Part shown: positions 43,296-55,600 of the stretch, piece after piece | How the letters are laid out: each line of letters opens with the position of its first letter | Numbering within the stretch: the stretch's first letter is position 1 | Assembly (NCBI GenBank): GCA_026770025.1 | Contig: JAMXDE010000013.1 | Span: 1,860,001-1,924,000 of the forward strand | DNA from: Craspedostauros australis | Lineage: Eukaryota; Bacillariophyta; Bacillariophyceae; Mastogloiales; Achnanthaceae | DNA length: 64,000 nt | Reading direction: 5' to 3' | Made by a program: the position numbers and the translations under genes | The notes under the pieces: model-generated | Told to the model about the DNA's origin: nothing | The model's database searches: none | The model's input: the letters and a program-made list of their open reading frames with translations, nothing else

Positions 43296-46200
43296 ACCGC
43301 CGTCCTCTTTATGTGATGAAGGATGATCTTGAGACAATCCTCAAGCGTCTCCCCATATTCACGTACCAAGAAGCTCTTCCAAAGCTCGCAGCCAATGACC
43401 TCACCTGGATGGCAATCTGCAACAAAGCGCAGGCTTCGTACGACAACGAAGTACGTGGAGATCGTTGGCACGCCATTAGACGCGTGAAGGACCGCAACGT
43501 CCCCAGGCAATCGTACTTCAACAACGTGGCCAAGCATCCAAAGGCCAACATCCTTGAGCAACACAAGGGTTTCGGAAGGAACAACGCGAAGAAGAAGAAT
43601 CAACCAAGGAAGCCCAACAACAACAACAACGGCAATCGAAAACCGAACCAAGGTTGGGCATCCACGCCACCCAAAGCGGGTGAACCACAGCGCAAGCTTG
43701 TCTACGACAAGACGTTCATGTGGTGCGCGAAGTGTCGTCGTTGGCGTCTTTCGCATAACACCGAGAGCCATCAAGACAACTTCAAGCCAAAAGGTAAAGG
43801 CAACAACAACGCCAAGCCTGACCACCTCGTCGTCGACATGGCCGCTTGGACCTGCTTCACAGCCACCACTAGCCAAGACGAAAAGGAATGGTGGTCGTTT
43901 GTGTGGAACCTCTTCACCTCCTTCAACCACCTCAGCTGTGTGATCGGATCAATTCTTTCTTTCGTGAGCATCCAAGTCTACACACTTGGAGTCGAGCACG
44001 GGTGGTACGTCACAGCTACTAACGCCTGGATGATAATCGCCATCACGCTGCTCCTCCTTCACTCAAACGTTCCACGAAGACACAGCCCCATCAGAGCTGT
44101 CGACACCATCCAAGCAATGTCTCGAACCAAGTCCAAGAGCAACATCCGCCGCCCCATCTACTTCAATGAACCTGTGAAGCGCACTCTCTACGATGTGATG
44201 ACAGAGAACAGTAAAACAACTGATCCTGTGTCAATGCGAGCCCTCAATACTAGTCCGCCATGGAACGCGCAATCAAAACATCGCCCTGCTCGGACCAAAA
44301 CTCGCAAGCGCAACCAAAAACGTCACCATTGGAATAAGCCCAAAACACCGTTGGAGTACTCCAAATATGGCGCGAAACAAAACAATTCGCAAAATCCAAT
44401 CACACGTACACGAAGTCGCACATCAACCCTCTCACGAAATCTCTGGAACATCTACCCCAAGCTCGGTATTGACTTGGCTTGCGGCAAAAGTCAAACTCAA
44501 CCCAGTGATACTGACGCTCCTGCACTTCTTTCTCTGCAAGGCCTCGCCTCCTTCTTTACTAATCGTCACGCTTTTGCATCTCCACAGAAGGCAGAAAACT
44601 GTCTCTCTCCCAACGCTCCATTCGAATTGGTGTGGGACAGTGGAGCCTCTATATCTGTCACGAACGATCTCGATGACTTCTGCACTACTCCAAGCCTTCC
44701 ACCAAAACCAACCTTTCTGAGTGGATTCCTCAAGAAAATCCAAGTGAATGCGTTGGGGACAGTGGAATGGCATGTGCTCGACGTGCGTGGAAGCCCACGC
44801 AAGCTACGACTGCCCGCCTTCTATGTACCCTTGTCCAAAGTGAAGCTCATCAGCACTTCGAGTCTCCTCAAAGAATACCCTGGAGAAACAATCGTCTTTG
44901 ACAATTCTTCATGCAAATTGAGCGGATTGGACGGGCACGAGGGTCGCAGCGCTGTTGTCGCCAACTACAAGAAGTCAACGAAACTACCAACTTCAGTTGG
45001 CTACAACTCGGACAACATCCACGACCTACTCACAGCACTCTCGTCAATTGTGTCAACCGTGTCAGACCACAACGTCAATCTCACTCAACCACAAAAGGAG
45101 CTTCTCCGTTGGCATTACCGCCTCGGGCACTTATCCTTCAACAGAGTGAAATTCCTTCTACGTTCAGGTGTTCTCACAGGGTCCGAAGCATCCCGAAAAA
45201 TGCACACCGCAGCCGCCAAAGTCACCGACCTCCCTCTTTGTGCCGCATGTCAGTTTGGAAAGTTGCACCGGTGCCCTTCGCCAGGTATAACTCAACATGT
45301 CGTGCGTGACAAACAAGGTGTATTGCGGACCGACCACCTGTTCCCAGGCCAACAAGTGTCAGTGGACCACTTCGTCGGACGAACACCAGGCCGCCTCTTC
45401 ACAGGAAGAGGAAAAGGAGACCCAATTGATATGTATAAGGGCGGAGCTATCTTCGTTGACCACGCATCAAGCTACATTCACGTGGAACCAGTAGCAGCAC
45501 TGACTACACACGCTACTCTAGAAGCCAAGGAACGATTTGAGCTAATGTTTCGCGATGTCGGCGTGCCCGTGCGCTCTTACCTATCAGACAACGCAACCAC
45601 CTTCACTTCACCCGAATACACTCGACACCTCGAAGCCTTCCATCAAGTCCATCAATTCGCCGGAGTCGGAGCCCACCATCACAATGGCATAGCAGAGCGA
45701 AGCATCCGCACCATCGTGTCGATGGCCTGAACAATGATGATGCACCAAAGTATTCATTGGCCTGACATGTTTGATGCACAGCTATGGCCTATGGCAGTGG
45801 TACACGCAGCTTACATTTACAACCGTGTGCCCAATCCAGCAACAGGACTAACCCCATACGATGTTCTCTCTCGTGTCCGACTTCCACTCAAACAGCTCCA
45901 CAATCTACACGTGTGGGGCAGCCCTGTGTATGTGCTCAACAAAGCACTCGCAGATGGACGCAAGATACCTCGATGGGAACCAAGAGGAGAGCGATACGTC
46001 AACGTAGGTCTCTCTACAAAGCACGCTTCTACAGTGCCTTTGGTTCTCTCACCACGAACAGGATCCATCACACCTCAATTCCATGTGGTGTTCGACGATT
46101 GGTTTGCTACTATAGCAACTGATCCCAAACACCTGCCGAACTACCAATCAGAAGAATGGACACGTATGTTTGGTGATACAACCTTTCAGTATCCATTTGA

Positions 46201-49200
46201 TGACGACGACATAGAGGCTATGGAGCAGGAAGAAACCCTCAACTCCGACCTCATAGACCATAGTCGATTGAAGCGAAACGATGCGATCGACCCAAACATT
46301 CCAACTTCGCCTCACATACCCTTTCCATCCGCTGACGATCGAGGCGCAGAGGTACCATCGCTACCTGCTCCAAAGCAGAAACCAATGATGCAAACGGACG
46401 CAGGTTTCATCAATGATGACCTCGCCCCTCCAATGTCAACTTCAGAGGGAGTGAATCAACCACTGTCTTCGACAGAGGGAGATTTCAACTATCCCCCTAC
46501 GGCAAGTGAAGACGAGGAACTCCAAGAGCGCCCCGCTTCACAAGAACTGCAATGGGAACCTTCTGACCAGCTCCCTGATCCGCTGAAGAAAGATCAGTCA
46601 GCTCAACCATCACTTCAACCTGTGTCCTCTATACCAACAACAAATGTACCAGAGACTACGACAGAGACTACAACCTCATCACCAATTCCACCATCGTCCA
46701 CGATTACACCCAAACGAGAACGGAGCACCAGGATTCGCAAAGAGCCACGGCGATTCACCTATGGACGCCTTGGAGGCAAGGCAGCATGGCTTGAAGACGA
46801 CGATTGTGATGAGTACCTCCTTTGTGTTGCGACGGCTGCTGAAGAAGAAATTGAATCAGACGACGCCACATCTGACATACATCCAGACTCGTATCCAATT
46901 CACGTATTCTCACGAGCTGTCATCGATTGTCTGAACACAATTGAGTTTCTGCAACGAAACGGCAGTGACCCTCTCTCTATCTACCTCCACGATTTCAAGG
47001 TCAACTCACTATACTTGTTGCGCCAACTTCGCCAACGCTACCGAACTCTCAATCCACAAGCTTCAGTCAACGACCTACCAAGAATGGAGCCTGAGGAGTT
47101 TCAAGCGAACATGGTCGATTGGTGGCAACCGGAACCATCAGACATGACGGAGGACGCCCCATTCAACGTAACAGATCTATACGAAGACTTCTTCCTGGAC
47201 ATGGAGCTCCACATCATGGAGGATCGCGAGTGCGAATTCCTCTTCGAGGAACAACAGAACGAAGTGACAGCCTATGCTGTACGCAAGTTCCTCGAGATCA
47301 TGAGCAAATACATGCTCACAGGAATCATGACCCCACACTTCGATGCGCTCGACTTCGCAGCAAGTTCTCTTCGTGATCCATCCGAATCCGACGACATCGA
47401 AACGCTAATGAACGAAGGACACACCCCTCCAGAATGCGGACTCGGAGCAACAATGTTCAAGGCAAAGTTCCTCTCCATCTGGAATGCAATCGGACAGAGC
47501 CACAACTACCGCTTGGCGTTCGAGTCCCTGCGACAGCACACCAGCACCATTCGCCCAGGACCATGGCAGCAACCCAGCAAGTTCGAAGTTCAGCAATTCA
47601 ACTTCGGAGTACAAGAAGGAGGCACCGAGCCGGTCCATCACGTACCCAACACGCGCGAGACTGACTATCAAGCCATCCTCCAAAGCACCCTAACAGTTGA
47701 CCCGAGCTACATTCTTGACACCAACAACTGCATCCCACAGAAGGATTGGGCCAACATCGAACAACACGCATACTCCGTGAACATCATTGAGCCACAGCCA
47801 GATGCCACCAACTTCCCAGCTTATGTTGACTGGCAGCTCATGAGCTACTTCGCTACAGGCGCCGACCTCGACATCTCTGAATGAACGGCAGCGTACAAGG
47901 CTTCGATCTCCGACCCAGACACACTCACCTTCGATGAGGCCATCCGCGATGACAATAGAGACGCATGGATGCAAGCGGCGAACAAAGAGATCCAAGACCT
48001 CACTGAGAAGGGTACATGGGAGGAAGTCGACAAGAGCACTGTGCCTTATGGAGAGAAGATCTACCCAGGAACGTGGGTCTTTCACCGCAAGCGCCTCCCC
48101 GATGGAACAATCAAAAAGTACAAGGGTCGATGGTGCTGCCGCGGCGATCTCATCCTCGAAGATGCTTCAACTTATGCGCCAGTCGTGGCATGGTCCTCCG
48201 TCCGCATCTTCCTAATCACATCCATCGTCCTGGGATGGGTCACGACATCCATCAACTTCACCAACGCCTTCGTCCAAGCAGAGATCCACAAGCCAGTGTT
48301 TCTCCATCTACCACAAGGATTCAAGTCAAGCAAGGGATCGAACACCTGCCTTGTCCTCAGAAAGAGTCTATACGGCCTAACAATCGCCCCTCGCCTGTGG
48401 TACGAACACCTCATTCGAGCTCTCCTTGCCAAAGGATTTACGGCCTGCGATCAGGAGCAGTGCCTCTTCATCCGCGAAGGCATCATGATAGTCCTCTACG
48501 TCGATGACGCCGGCATCGCATCCAAGACCAAGAAATTTGCAGACAACTTCATCCGCTCCATGCGAAATCGAGGATTCGAACTCACCCAAGAAGGAAGCTT
48601 CAACGAGTTCCTCGGTATCGAAGTCAACCGTGACCCACAGGCCAACTACATCCACTTGCGGCAGCCAGGGCTCATTCAAAAGGTGCTCGCGGCGACAGGC
48701 ATGACGGATTGCGGCAGAGCTGACACACCCGCGGCCCAAACCGCACTCGGCAGGAACGCGCATGAACCACCCATGGATGAAAATTGGAACTACCGCTCTG
48801 TGGTGGGCATGCTACTCTACTTAACTACCAACACTCGTCCAGACCTCGCGTTCGCCGTCTCCCAAGTCGCTCGCTTTGGAAGCGACCCTCGCCGCTCGCA
48901 CGCAAAAGCGATTAAGCGAATTATGCGATACTTGAAGACTATGCAGGACAAGGGCACCATCATACGCCCCACTGGACAATTGGACCTCACGTGCTTCGTT
49001 GACTCCGACTTCGCAGGACTATACAGACAAGAGCCTGACCAGGACCGCACGGCGGTCAAGTCGCGTACCGGATACCTCATCAAGCTCGGAGGATGTCCGC
49101 TCATCTGGAAGTCCAAGCTTCAAACGGAGATCGCGCTCTCAACAATGGAGGCTGAGTATGCTGCGCTTTCCCTCGCAATGCGTACTCTCATCCCGATTCA

Positions 49201-49495
49201 ACAACTCATCCGCCAGGTCATCGACAACGCTGGCACAGACATGACTTTACACACAAACCTCCAGTGCACCGTGTTCGAAGACAATGAAGCATGCATCTCA
49301 CTCGCCACCAGTCACCAACCCACTGCTCGAACTAAACACTTCCTCACCAAGTGGCACTTCTTCTGGTATTGGGTCAAGGCTGGGTTCATCTGTGTGCACC
49401 ACATCCCAACAGGCGAGCAGCTGGCCGATGTCTTCACCAAGGGATCAATCGTCCAGACCTTCCAGTACTTGCGATTCCAAATCATGGGATGGTAA
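43296..49495 (+). pseudogene. Nucleocapsid and pol region of the older Copia element
   Basis: Parts in order: a basic Asn/Lys-rich stretch with a CAKCRRWRLSHNTESH zinc-type motif near 43,730; two hydrophobic segments near 43,890-44,070 (SCVIGSILSFVSIQVYTLG and AWMIIAITLLLL); a basic spacer; protease WDSGAS near 44,635; integrase finger WHYRLGH...CAAC near 45,110-45,250 and core with SDNATTF and NGIAERS near 45,590-45,700; a long acidic spacer; reverse transcriptase near 47,990-48,650 with LYVDD near 48,500; RNase H from FVDSDFAG near 49,000. Copia order is clear. The region is broken, so no working product is expected. Confidence 0.85.
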
Positions 49496-49574
49496 GAGAG
49501 GCATTCCTACATGAACAACGGATGAAGTTTTCACCGATGTCACGATCTCACTGCGACTCAACACTGAGAGGGAG

Positions 49575-50327
49575 AGTTGAAGTTCATCTAAAGAACGGAC
49601 TACTTTTTCACTCAGTGTGTTCCTTGTCGCACCTTGAAATTATTTTGGCGCGAAATTTTGGCGCGAAACCTCCCACCAACAAATACGGAACAATCACTCT
49701 TTTCCCTCCATTTCCCACACTCATTCATGAATCACCACTGACTCAAACACTATCCGAAGTCAATGGGATCAAGACACCTTGGGAACTATGTGCTCTCCTG
49801 AACTATTGTAATGCAGCCAACCTGAATTCCGTTGTCAGCTAAACAACCTGACAACCTTGCATGACAACAGCCAAGAGATCCTCCCTGCTTCAACACATGC
49901 AGGGAATCTTACACCAATTCCCTCGGCCTGACAACCTGTGTTCTCGATCTCAACCTCAATCAAGGTGTCAAGGCTTAGTACTCGAACGTAGAACTACTAC
50001 GATGAGATACTGGAGAAAGAGAGGAAGAGAGGACCCGTCCGCCCTCAGCACTGAACCTCTGAAGGTCAGTGCAGAGCCGCACCATTCAGACTGACTATCG
50101 TTTCTTCATCCTGCATCTCAATCTGATCAACTCACAATGCAGACTATTCAAATAACCAATAGCACAACTCAAGATCAGCACTACAACACTAATCTACTTC
50201 ATTGTCACATACTACTAATCTCCAGACGGTCGCCTCACGTTGACTTCACCATCAGATTCCTTGAATCTGGCAGTCAGCTAGGCCATCCCTTCCGGATCGT
50301 GTCACAACAGCACACGAAAATCCAACT
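49575..50327 (+). repeat. 3' LTR of the older Copia element
   Basis: Partner of 33191-33943 with roughly 25 differences. Preceded by a purine tract; followed directly by piggyBac sequence, not by the DNA that flanks the 5' LTR. Confidence 0.9.
49644..49669 (+). promoter_or_regulatory. Tandem E2F-type sites in the 3' LTR
   Basis: Two perfect head-to-tail copies of TTTTGGCGCGAAA. The 5' LTR has the same pair with one altered base in the second copy. Confidence 0.55.
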
Positions 50328-51246
50328 AACCGTCTCATTTCCATAGTGAACCGTGCTCGCCATCAGGACGACGTTGTTGTCCACCCACCGAGTTACCACA
50401 TGCTCATTTGGTTCAGTCCAGATGTACAGGCTGTTGAACCTGTCATCCTTGACCTCCTTAACTGCCTTTGGAGGGAATCCGTTCCGATTGCGTGCTGTGC
50501 CCAAGATGCCAATGCCCATCTGTCTCGATTGCTGCAGAACTGTCTTGGTCATGAAGAAATTGTCCATGGTGACAACATGATGATGGCTTCAGTCAAGTTC
50601 ATTCATCAACTCCTCCACAGTGTTGTTGATTTGTGTGGTCTTGTCAAGTTGACCTGCAGGTAGGATATGGTACATGAACCCAGTGCTTGAACAACACAGT
50701 GCAAAGAATTTGAAGCCCTCTTTGATTGGCTTCATCTTCATCCTGTGTGTCTGTGCGGAACGACCTTTGAACTGCACCATCATCTCGTCGATGGCGCATG
50801 CAACTCCTGGTCTTGTAAAGATGCATTTCGACACTCGATTCGTGTGGTTGAGGAGTGGTTGCACCTTCCGATACCATGATCGGGTCGACTGAACACTGTC
50901 ACTGTCCGTTTTGGCCTTCTTTCGTGCTGGCGGCTTCGTATCCAAGGCTTCAGAATCATTCAACTCTGTAGTGTGGATGTTCAATGAAGCTGTGCTGATG
51001 GATGACAATTCACTTCCTGATGCCATGGTGGTACTGCCTGCACATGCTTGCATGTCATCTTCATCCACATTGACCTGGATGGGTGTGGCGGAAGATGCTG
51101 TTGATCCGTTTTCAAAGTCAGGAAGCTCTGCAGTGAAGTGGATGTGGCAGAAGATGATGTTGTATCGATCCCTGCTCAGGTGAGTCATGAACGTGTTTGA
51201 TGGGACAGATACACGGGTGGCACGCCATATATATATCACACGGATT
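50328..51246 (-). mobile_element. piggyBac-type DNA transposon relic, truncated at both ends
   Basis: On the minus strand about 300 codons of a piggyBac (DDE_Tnp_1_7) transposase. In order: SRDRYNIIFCHIHF (the family's R-x-R-F-x-x-I region), a low-complexity insert, IDEMMVQFKGRS with the first catalytic Asp, KPIKEGFKFF, HHHVVTMDNFFMTKT with the second Asp, a GTxRNRNGFP segment and WVDNNVVLMAST with the third. One in-frame TGA (50589-50591) interrupts the frame just before SHHHVVTMDNFF. The C-terminus is cut at the Copia LTR (50327) and the N-terminus at the LINE junction near 51246. No TTAA or terminal repeats are seen, so this is a dead fragment. Confidence 0.85.
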
Positions 51247-51357
51247 CTAACTGTTAGGTCATGCGCCGGGGGCGCTTTGATTCCGCCTCGTTTACTCTAC
51301 GTGTCAGCACGCAGCGGGAACGGATGCATATGTGTTTCTTCTGTGTGTCGTGGGCTA

Positions 51358-51881
51358 TCATCGCTGGGAGTATGGTGCGCGCAGCGACTGGTTGTTGGGT
51401 GTGTCTTCGTGTGGTCGGGTACGGGCGTTGCGGCTAGCGTTGCTCATCCAGTTCACCAGCACCTTGTCGATTGGCGGAGCGGAGTCGCCGAGGCTCTGGC
51501 ACAAGGTCTGAACCCAAGGAATGATCTGGCTGGTCGCCTCAGCGCTAGGGGGGCGTTCCCAGAGCGGGCGCAGCGCCGCTGGTATGGTGGACGTTGCCTG
51601 CGATCGCAACGCTTGGAAGTACTGGAGCAACACTGGCGTCATGTCGTCGTACGTCAGGGCTGCTTTGGTTTCGTTCCGATCCTGCCACTGGGCCAGCACT
51701 GCGTGCCACAGGGTATTGGTGACGCTGGCTTGCCAGTCATGGAGTAATCGCGGGGCTCGTCTGCGGCGGTGAGGTGCCATGGGCGGCGCCTGTGATCTCC
51801 ACTGAATGGCCCATCCTCCCCAAACCATTGCATTCCAACCCACCTTGCTCTGGTGCAATTGTATGTCCTTGGTGGGAGAGT
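51358..51881 (-). pseudogene. LINE ORF2, C-terminal end
   Basis: About 174 codons (DSPTKDIQLHQSKVGWNAMV onward) ending at a stop at 51358. It continues the frame that is interrupted at 59730: the Copia element plus one 6-bp duplication is 7854 bp, a multiple of three. It contains WGGWAIQW and a run of HRRRRAPRLLHDWQ followed by helical sequence. No known domain; many LINEs have such an unassigned tail after the zinc motif. Confidence 0.7.
51876..51881. repeat. Target duplication GAGAGT, left copy
   Basis: Perfect 6-bp direct repeat with 59730-59735, next to the TGTTGG end of the Copia element. Confidence 0.9.
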
Positions 51882-52670
51882 TGTTGGCAAGTTCCGCGCA
51901 CGGTAACCTACGATCGTGGAAGATGGTGTTGGTTGATAGTCGTCTGTTTGCTATTTCATTACTTGGCTACTCCGATGCTCTCGGTGTACGCCCGTTCTCT
52001 TGCCCGATGCTCTCGGCGCTTCAATCTGTTTCGTAGATTCGGTCTCCGACTATGAGTCGGTACGCGAGATCCTCTCTCGCTCCTCTCTGTATTCTCTCTC
52101 TCTCTCAACATCGTATGCTCGTGCTACACGATCCTCCGTGTTTGATGCGTGCTCCGCATCCGACACTCCGTTCATTCAGTACTGGCTTCTACTCCATGAG
52201 TACTTACCATTTGAAGTTCACCTTCAGTATCCATGATCTTCATGGGTCATCGTATCTTCGCCTCCTGCTCTGACTTGGAGACAGCTGTCGACGTGGTGAC
52301 ATGTTGACATCCTGTCGACGTCAGTAGGCGTCCTTCTGCTCTCCAGATGTCACGTTCCATTGGTGATGCAGTAGTCTGTCAGATGATATCGTCATCTGAG
52401 GTTTAGTTGGGAAGTACCTCGAGATTCTCTTGGTACCATTGATGGATGGACGGATGATCTTCTGATTCTCTCAGAAATCGTTATTTGCAAATTTCCTCCA
52501 GAAATCTTGCCCCTTTTTGTGTGTTCCATTTCCCCTGTAATTCTGACGAATCACAGCATACTATCGATACGAATGTAGTTATACCGTCCAAGTGCGTATG
52601 AGAGAATAGCGGGTGAACGATGCACATATACACGTACATCTTGACATATACTCACATGTACATCTCGACA
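51882..52670 (-). repeat. LTR (3' in element orientation) of the second family member
   Basis: 789 bp. The 6-bp length difference from the sister element lies in a TCTC-type microsatellite inside the LTR. Confidence 0.93.
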
Positions 52671-52690
52671 CCCTTCCTGTGTGCATTCGG

Positions 52691-55600
52691 TCATTCGAAT
52701 GTTCTCGATGTGTCAAGGTATGACTTCTCATGTTCACGTTGCAAGTCGGCCTTGATGTTCTTGGTGAATCCGTCGCTTGTGTTCTGCTCGGATTTGACAA
52801 AAATGATTTCGATGGTTTTGTTGATTACCATATTCCTCACGTAGTGATGGCGCACGTCTATGTGCCGCGATCGTTGGGATGTTGATGGGTTCTTGGCGAT
52901 GAAGATTGCTCCGATGTTGTCCACGCGGACCTTGATCGGTGTCTTCACTGGGACGCCCACACTTTCGAGTAGTTGCATCACGAAGAAAATTTCCTTTGCC
53001 GCTTCGGAAAGGGCAACGTATTCTGCTTCGGATGAGCTGAGTGTGACGGCCTTCTGTGCTTTGGATCGCCAAAGGATTGGTACCTTGCACAGGTATAGGA
53101 TGAATCCCCCTACGCTAATTCTTGTGTTCTTGTCTCCTGCATATTCGCTATCGCAGAAGAGCTCCATGTCCCAGCCGTCGTCATCTGGACGCGCTGGATG
53201 GATCTTCAATCCATAGTCCTTTGTATCGATCACATACTTGATGATCCGATACATCTCCTTCATTGCAGCCTTGGTGGGCCCAATCAATACCTTGGAGAGT
53301 TCCCTCACAGGGTTCGCGATATCCGGTCGCGAGTGCTTGATGAGGAAGAGTAGCATACCAACGCCTCGGCGGTATTCGGCATGTTCTTCCGGTCCGACCT
53401 TCTGCAGTCCGTTGTCTTCGGATGGTCGTACGATGATTTGACCCGGGGTTCCCGGCGTCCCGTAGCGTTGCATCTTCTCAACCTTGGTTCCGAACTCTTC
53501 GATTAGGTGTCGGATGAGATGTGGTTGACGCAATGTCGCTCTAGTCTTGTCATGGTTCAGTTCGATGTTGCAGCTGAGGTAGTCTCCGAGTCCGCGCTCG
53601 ATTGTCACCTTGAACTTGCTGCCTTGAATATCCTTCAGGAAGGTCTCTAGTGCCTTGGAGTCTCCGCAACAGAAGCAATCGTCCACGTAGATGGCCACGA
53701 TCATGCTTCCTTCGTTCGTCTTCCTGTAGAACAGGCACGGGTCTGCTGCGCTCTGTTCGAAGTTGATATTCTTGAGGGTCGATACCAACATCTTGAACCA
53801 TTGCCTGGCGCTCTGCACAAGTCCGTAGATTGGCTTGTGTAGGGTCAGGGCTTCGTCTGGTTGATGATCCATCCCATTGGGACAGTTCATGTAGATCTCC
53901 TCGTCGAGGTCTCCATGTAGGAATGCCGTTACGACATCGACGAGTGCGCAGTCCATCTTCTTGATTAGCATGATCACCATCATGACCCGATAGGTCACGT
54001 CATGGATGACGGGTGAGTAATGCTCTTGGAAGTCTACTCCTGCGACTTGTGAATAGCCACATGCAACGAGCCGCGCTCGATGTGTGCCGTCACGTTTCAG
54101 CTTGAAGACCCATTTGCACTTGCAGCATCTGCGGCCGCGTGGAATGGCGTCTCGTTTGATCTTACTGTATACCTTGCGTGTATCCATGGAGTCGAACTCT
54201 TTCTTGATGGCTGCTCGATATCCCTTTCGATGGATAGGATCTGGGTGATTGAAGGCTCCATCGAATGTTGTAGGTTCGATGTGCTTCTCTGGTTCCTTGT
54301 TCTCGTCTTGCATCGACAATCCGATGTCGATCGCTGGTTTCTCGGTGATGATTGCATTCATTCCGTATAGTCCTGTTGTGCTATAGTGAGTGATCTCGAT
54401 CTCTTCATCTTCGTTTTCGATTTCTTCGTCATCTGTAGTTTCGTTGTTGGAATCGTCGATCATCTCGTCGCTGAGTTCGTCACTCGCCTCACTGGATGAT
54501 GGATCGCTCTCATAGCCTTCTTCCTTTCGACCTCGTTCGTTGAAGTCTGCGAGCTCACGCAGAGCTCTGGGAATACTCTTCCCTGTAGTTGATTTGGGAT
54601 TAGCTTCTCCCTTCCTGCCTTGTGCTTCGTGACGTCGGATCCTCTCCTTTCTAGCTATGTCACGCTTGTTTGGTTTGCTTGGTGGAGATCTAGATGGTGT
54701 GTCATGTGTAGACCTTGCTGGTGTGTTCGGAGGAGTGACACCTGTATCGTCATCGGCTTCGTCGCCGGAGGGTAGGATTTCGTTATCCTCATGATTGGAT
54801 TCGTTCCGATCTTCCTCGTCATTCTGGATTAGTTGAGTCACTACTCCGTCGTCCTCATTATCCTCATCATCACTGTCTGATAGGATGTAGTACCTGTTGC
54901 TGTCAGCGAAAGATACTCTCTTCGCTTCCGATGTTTGACGCGTTGCCGTCCTTGGCGTTGCTCCCTTTCGTCCGATGGTTGTGAAGCCGTCTGCGTCCGT
55001 TGTTCCTGTTTCATTGGATATGTTCGGTGCTGGTGCCCAACCACGGAACTGTCCGTATGATTGGTTGAGCCACTTGATGTCCCGTGAACAGATGAGTGAC
55101 TTGGTCGATGGTCTATACATGTTGTAGACCCCTGATGCATGTTGGTGTGCATATCCGATGAACACCATCTCTTCTCCTCTGTTCTTGAGCTTGGCGGTGA
55201 TCCCGCCGTAGGTAGTCTTCACAACACCCACCTCTCCAAATGTGCGGAGCGCGTCCGCATATGGTGGATCGTTGCCGAAGAATTGTCGATGTGGTGACTC
55301 CTTCTGGTTCTTCGCTACGGTGATATTGGCGATAGCAGTGGCAGTGCTAGCAGCTGCTGCCCACAGGCCATGCCTATACTCTTCGTCGAGCTGTGCTCCG
55401 TTGAGCATGGAGCGAATCTTGGTGTAGAGGTACGCGAACTTGCGTTCCACTCTACCGTTCTGTTGCGGCGTGTTCGATGCCGTGTATTCGAATTTCACGT
55501 TGAGTCCTGCATCGATGAGAATATCCTCCGTGGATTTGTTCTCTCCGCTGTTGTCACCTCGGAAGATGATCTGTTGGTCACCAGTCTGTGACTTGATCGT

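Larger units (their letters stand above)
33191..50327 (+). mobile_element. Older Ty1/Copia retrotransposon, broken and carrying a nested element
   Basis: LTRs of 753 bp at 33191-33943 and 49575-50327 share inverted ends AGTTG...CAACT and differ at roughly 25 places (3-4%), so the insertion is older than the others here. Without the nested element it would be about 9.3 kb. Parts: leader with a stem-loop array, gag, a hydrophobic region, aspartic protease (WDSGAS), integrase with HHCC finger, reverse transcriptase (LYVDD) and RNase H, in Copia order. Just inside the 5' LTR is TGGTAGC, which fits the 3' end of an initiator-Met tRNA; GAGAGGGAG precedes the 3' LTR. Coding parts are broken: besides the nested insertion I see about three breaks. 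The two flanks do not share a target duplication. Confidence 0.92.
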
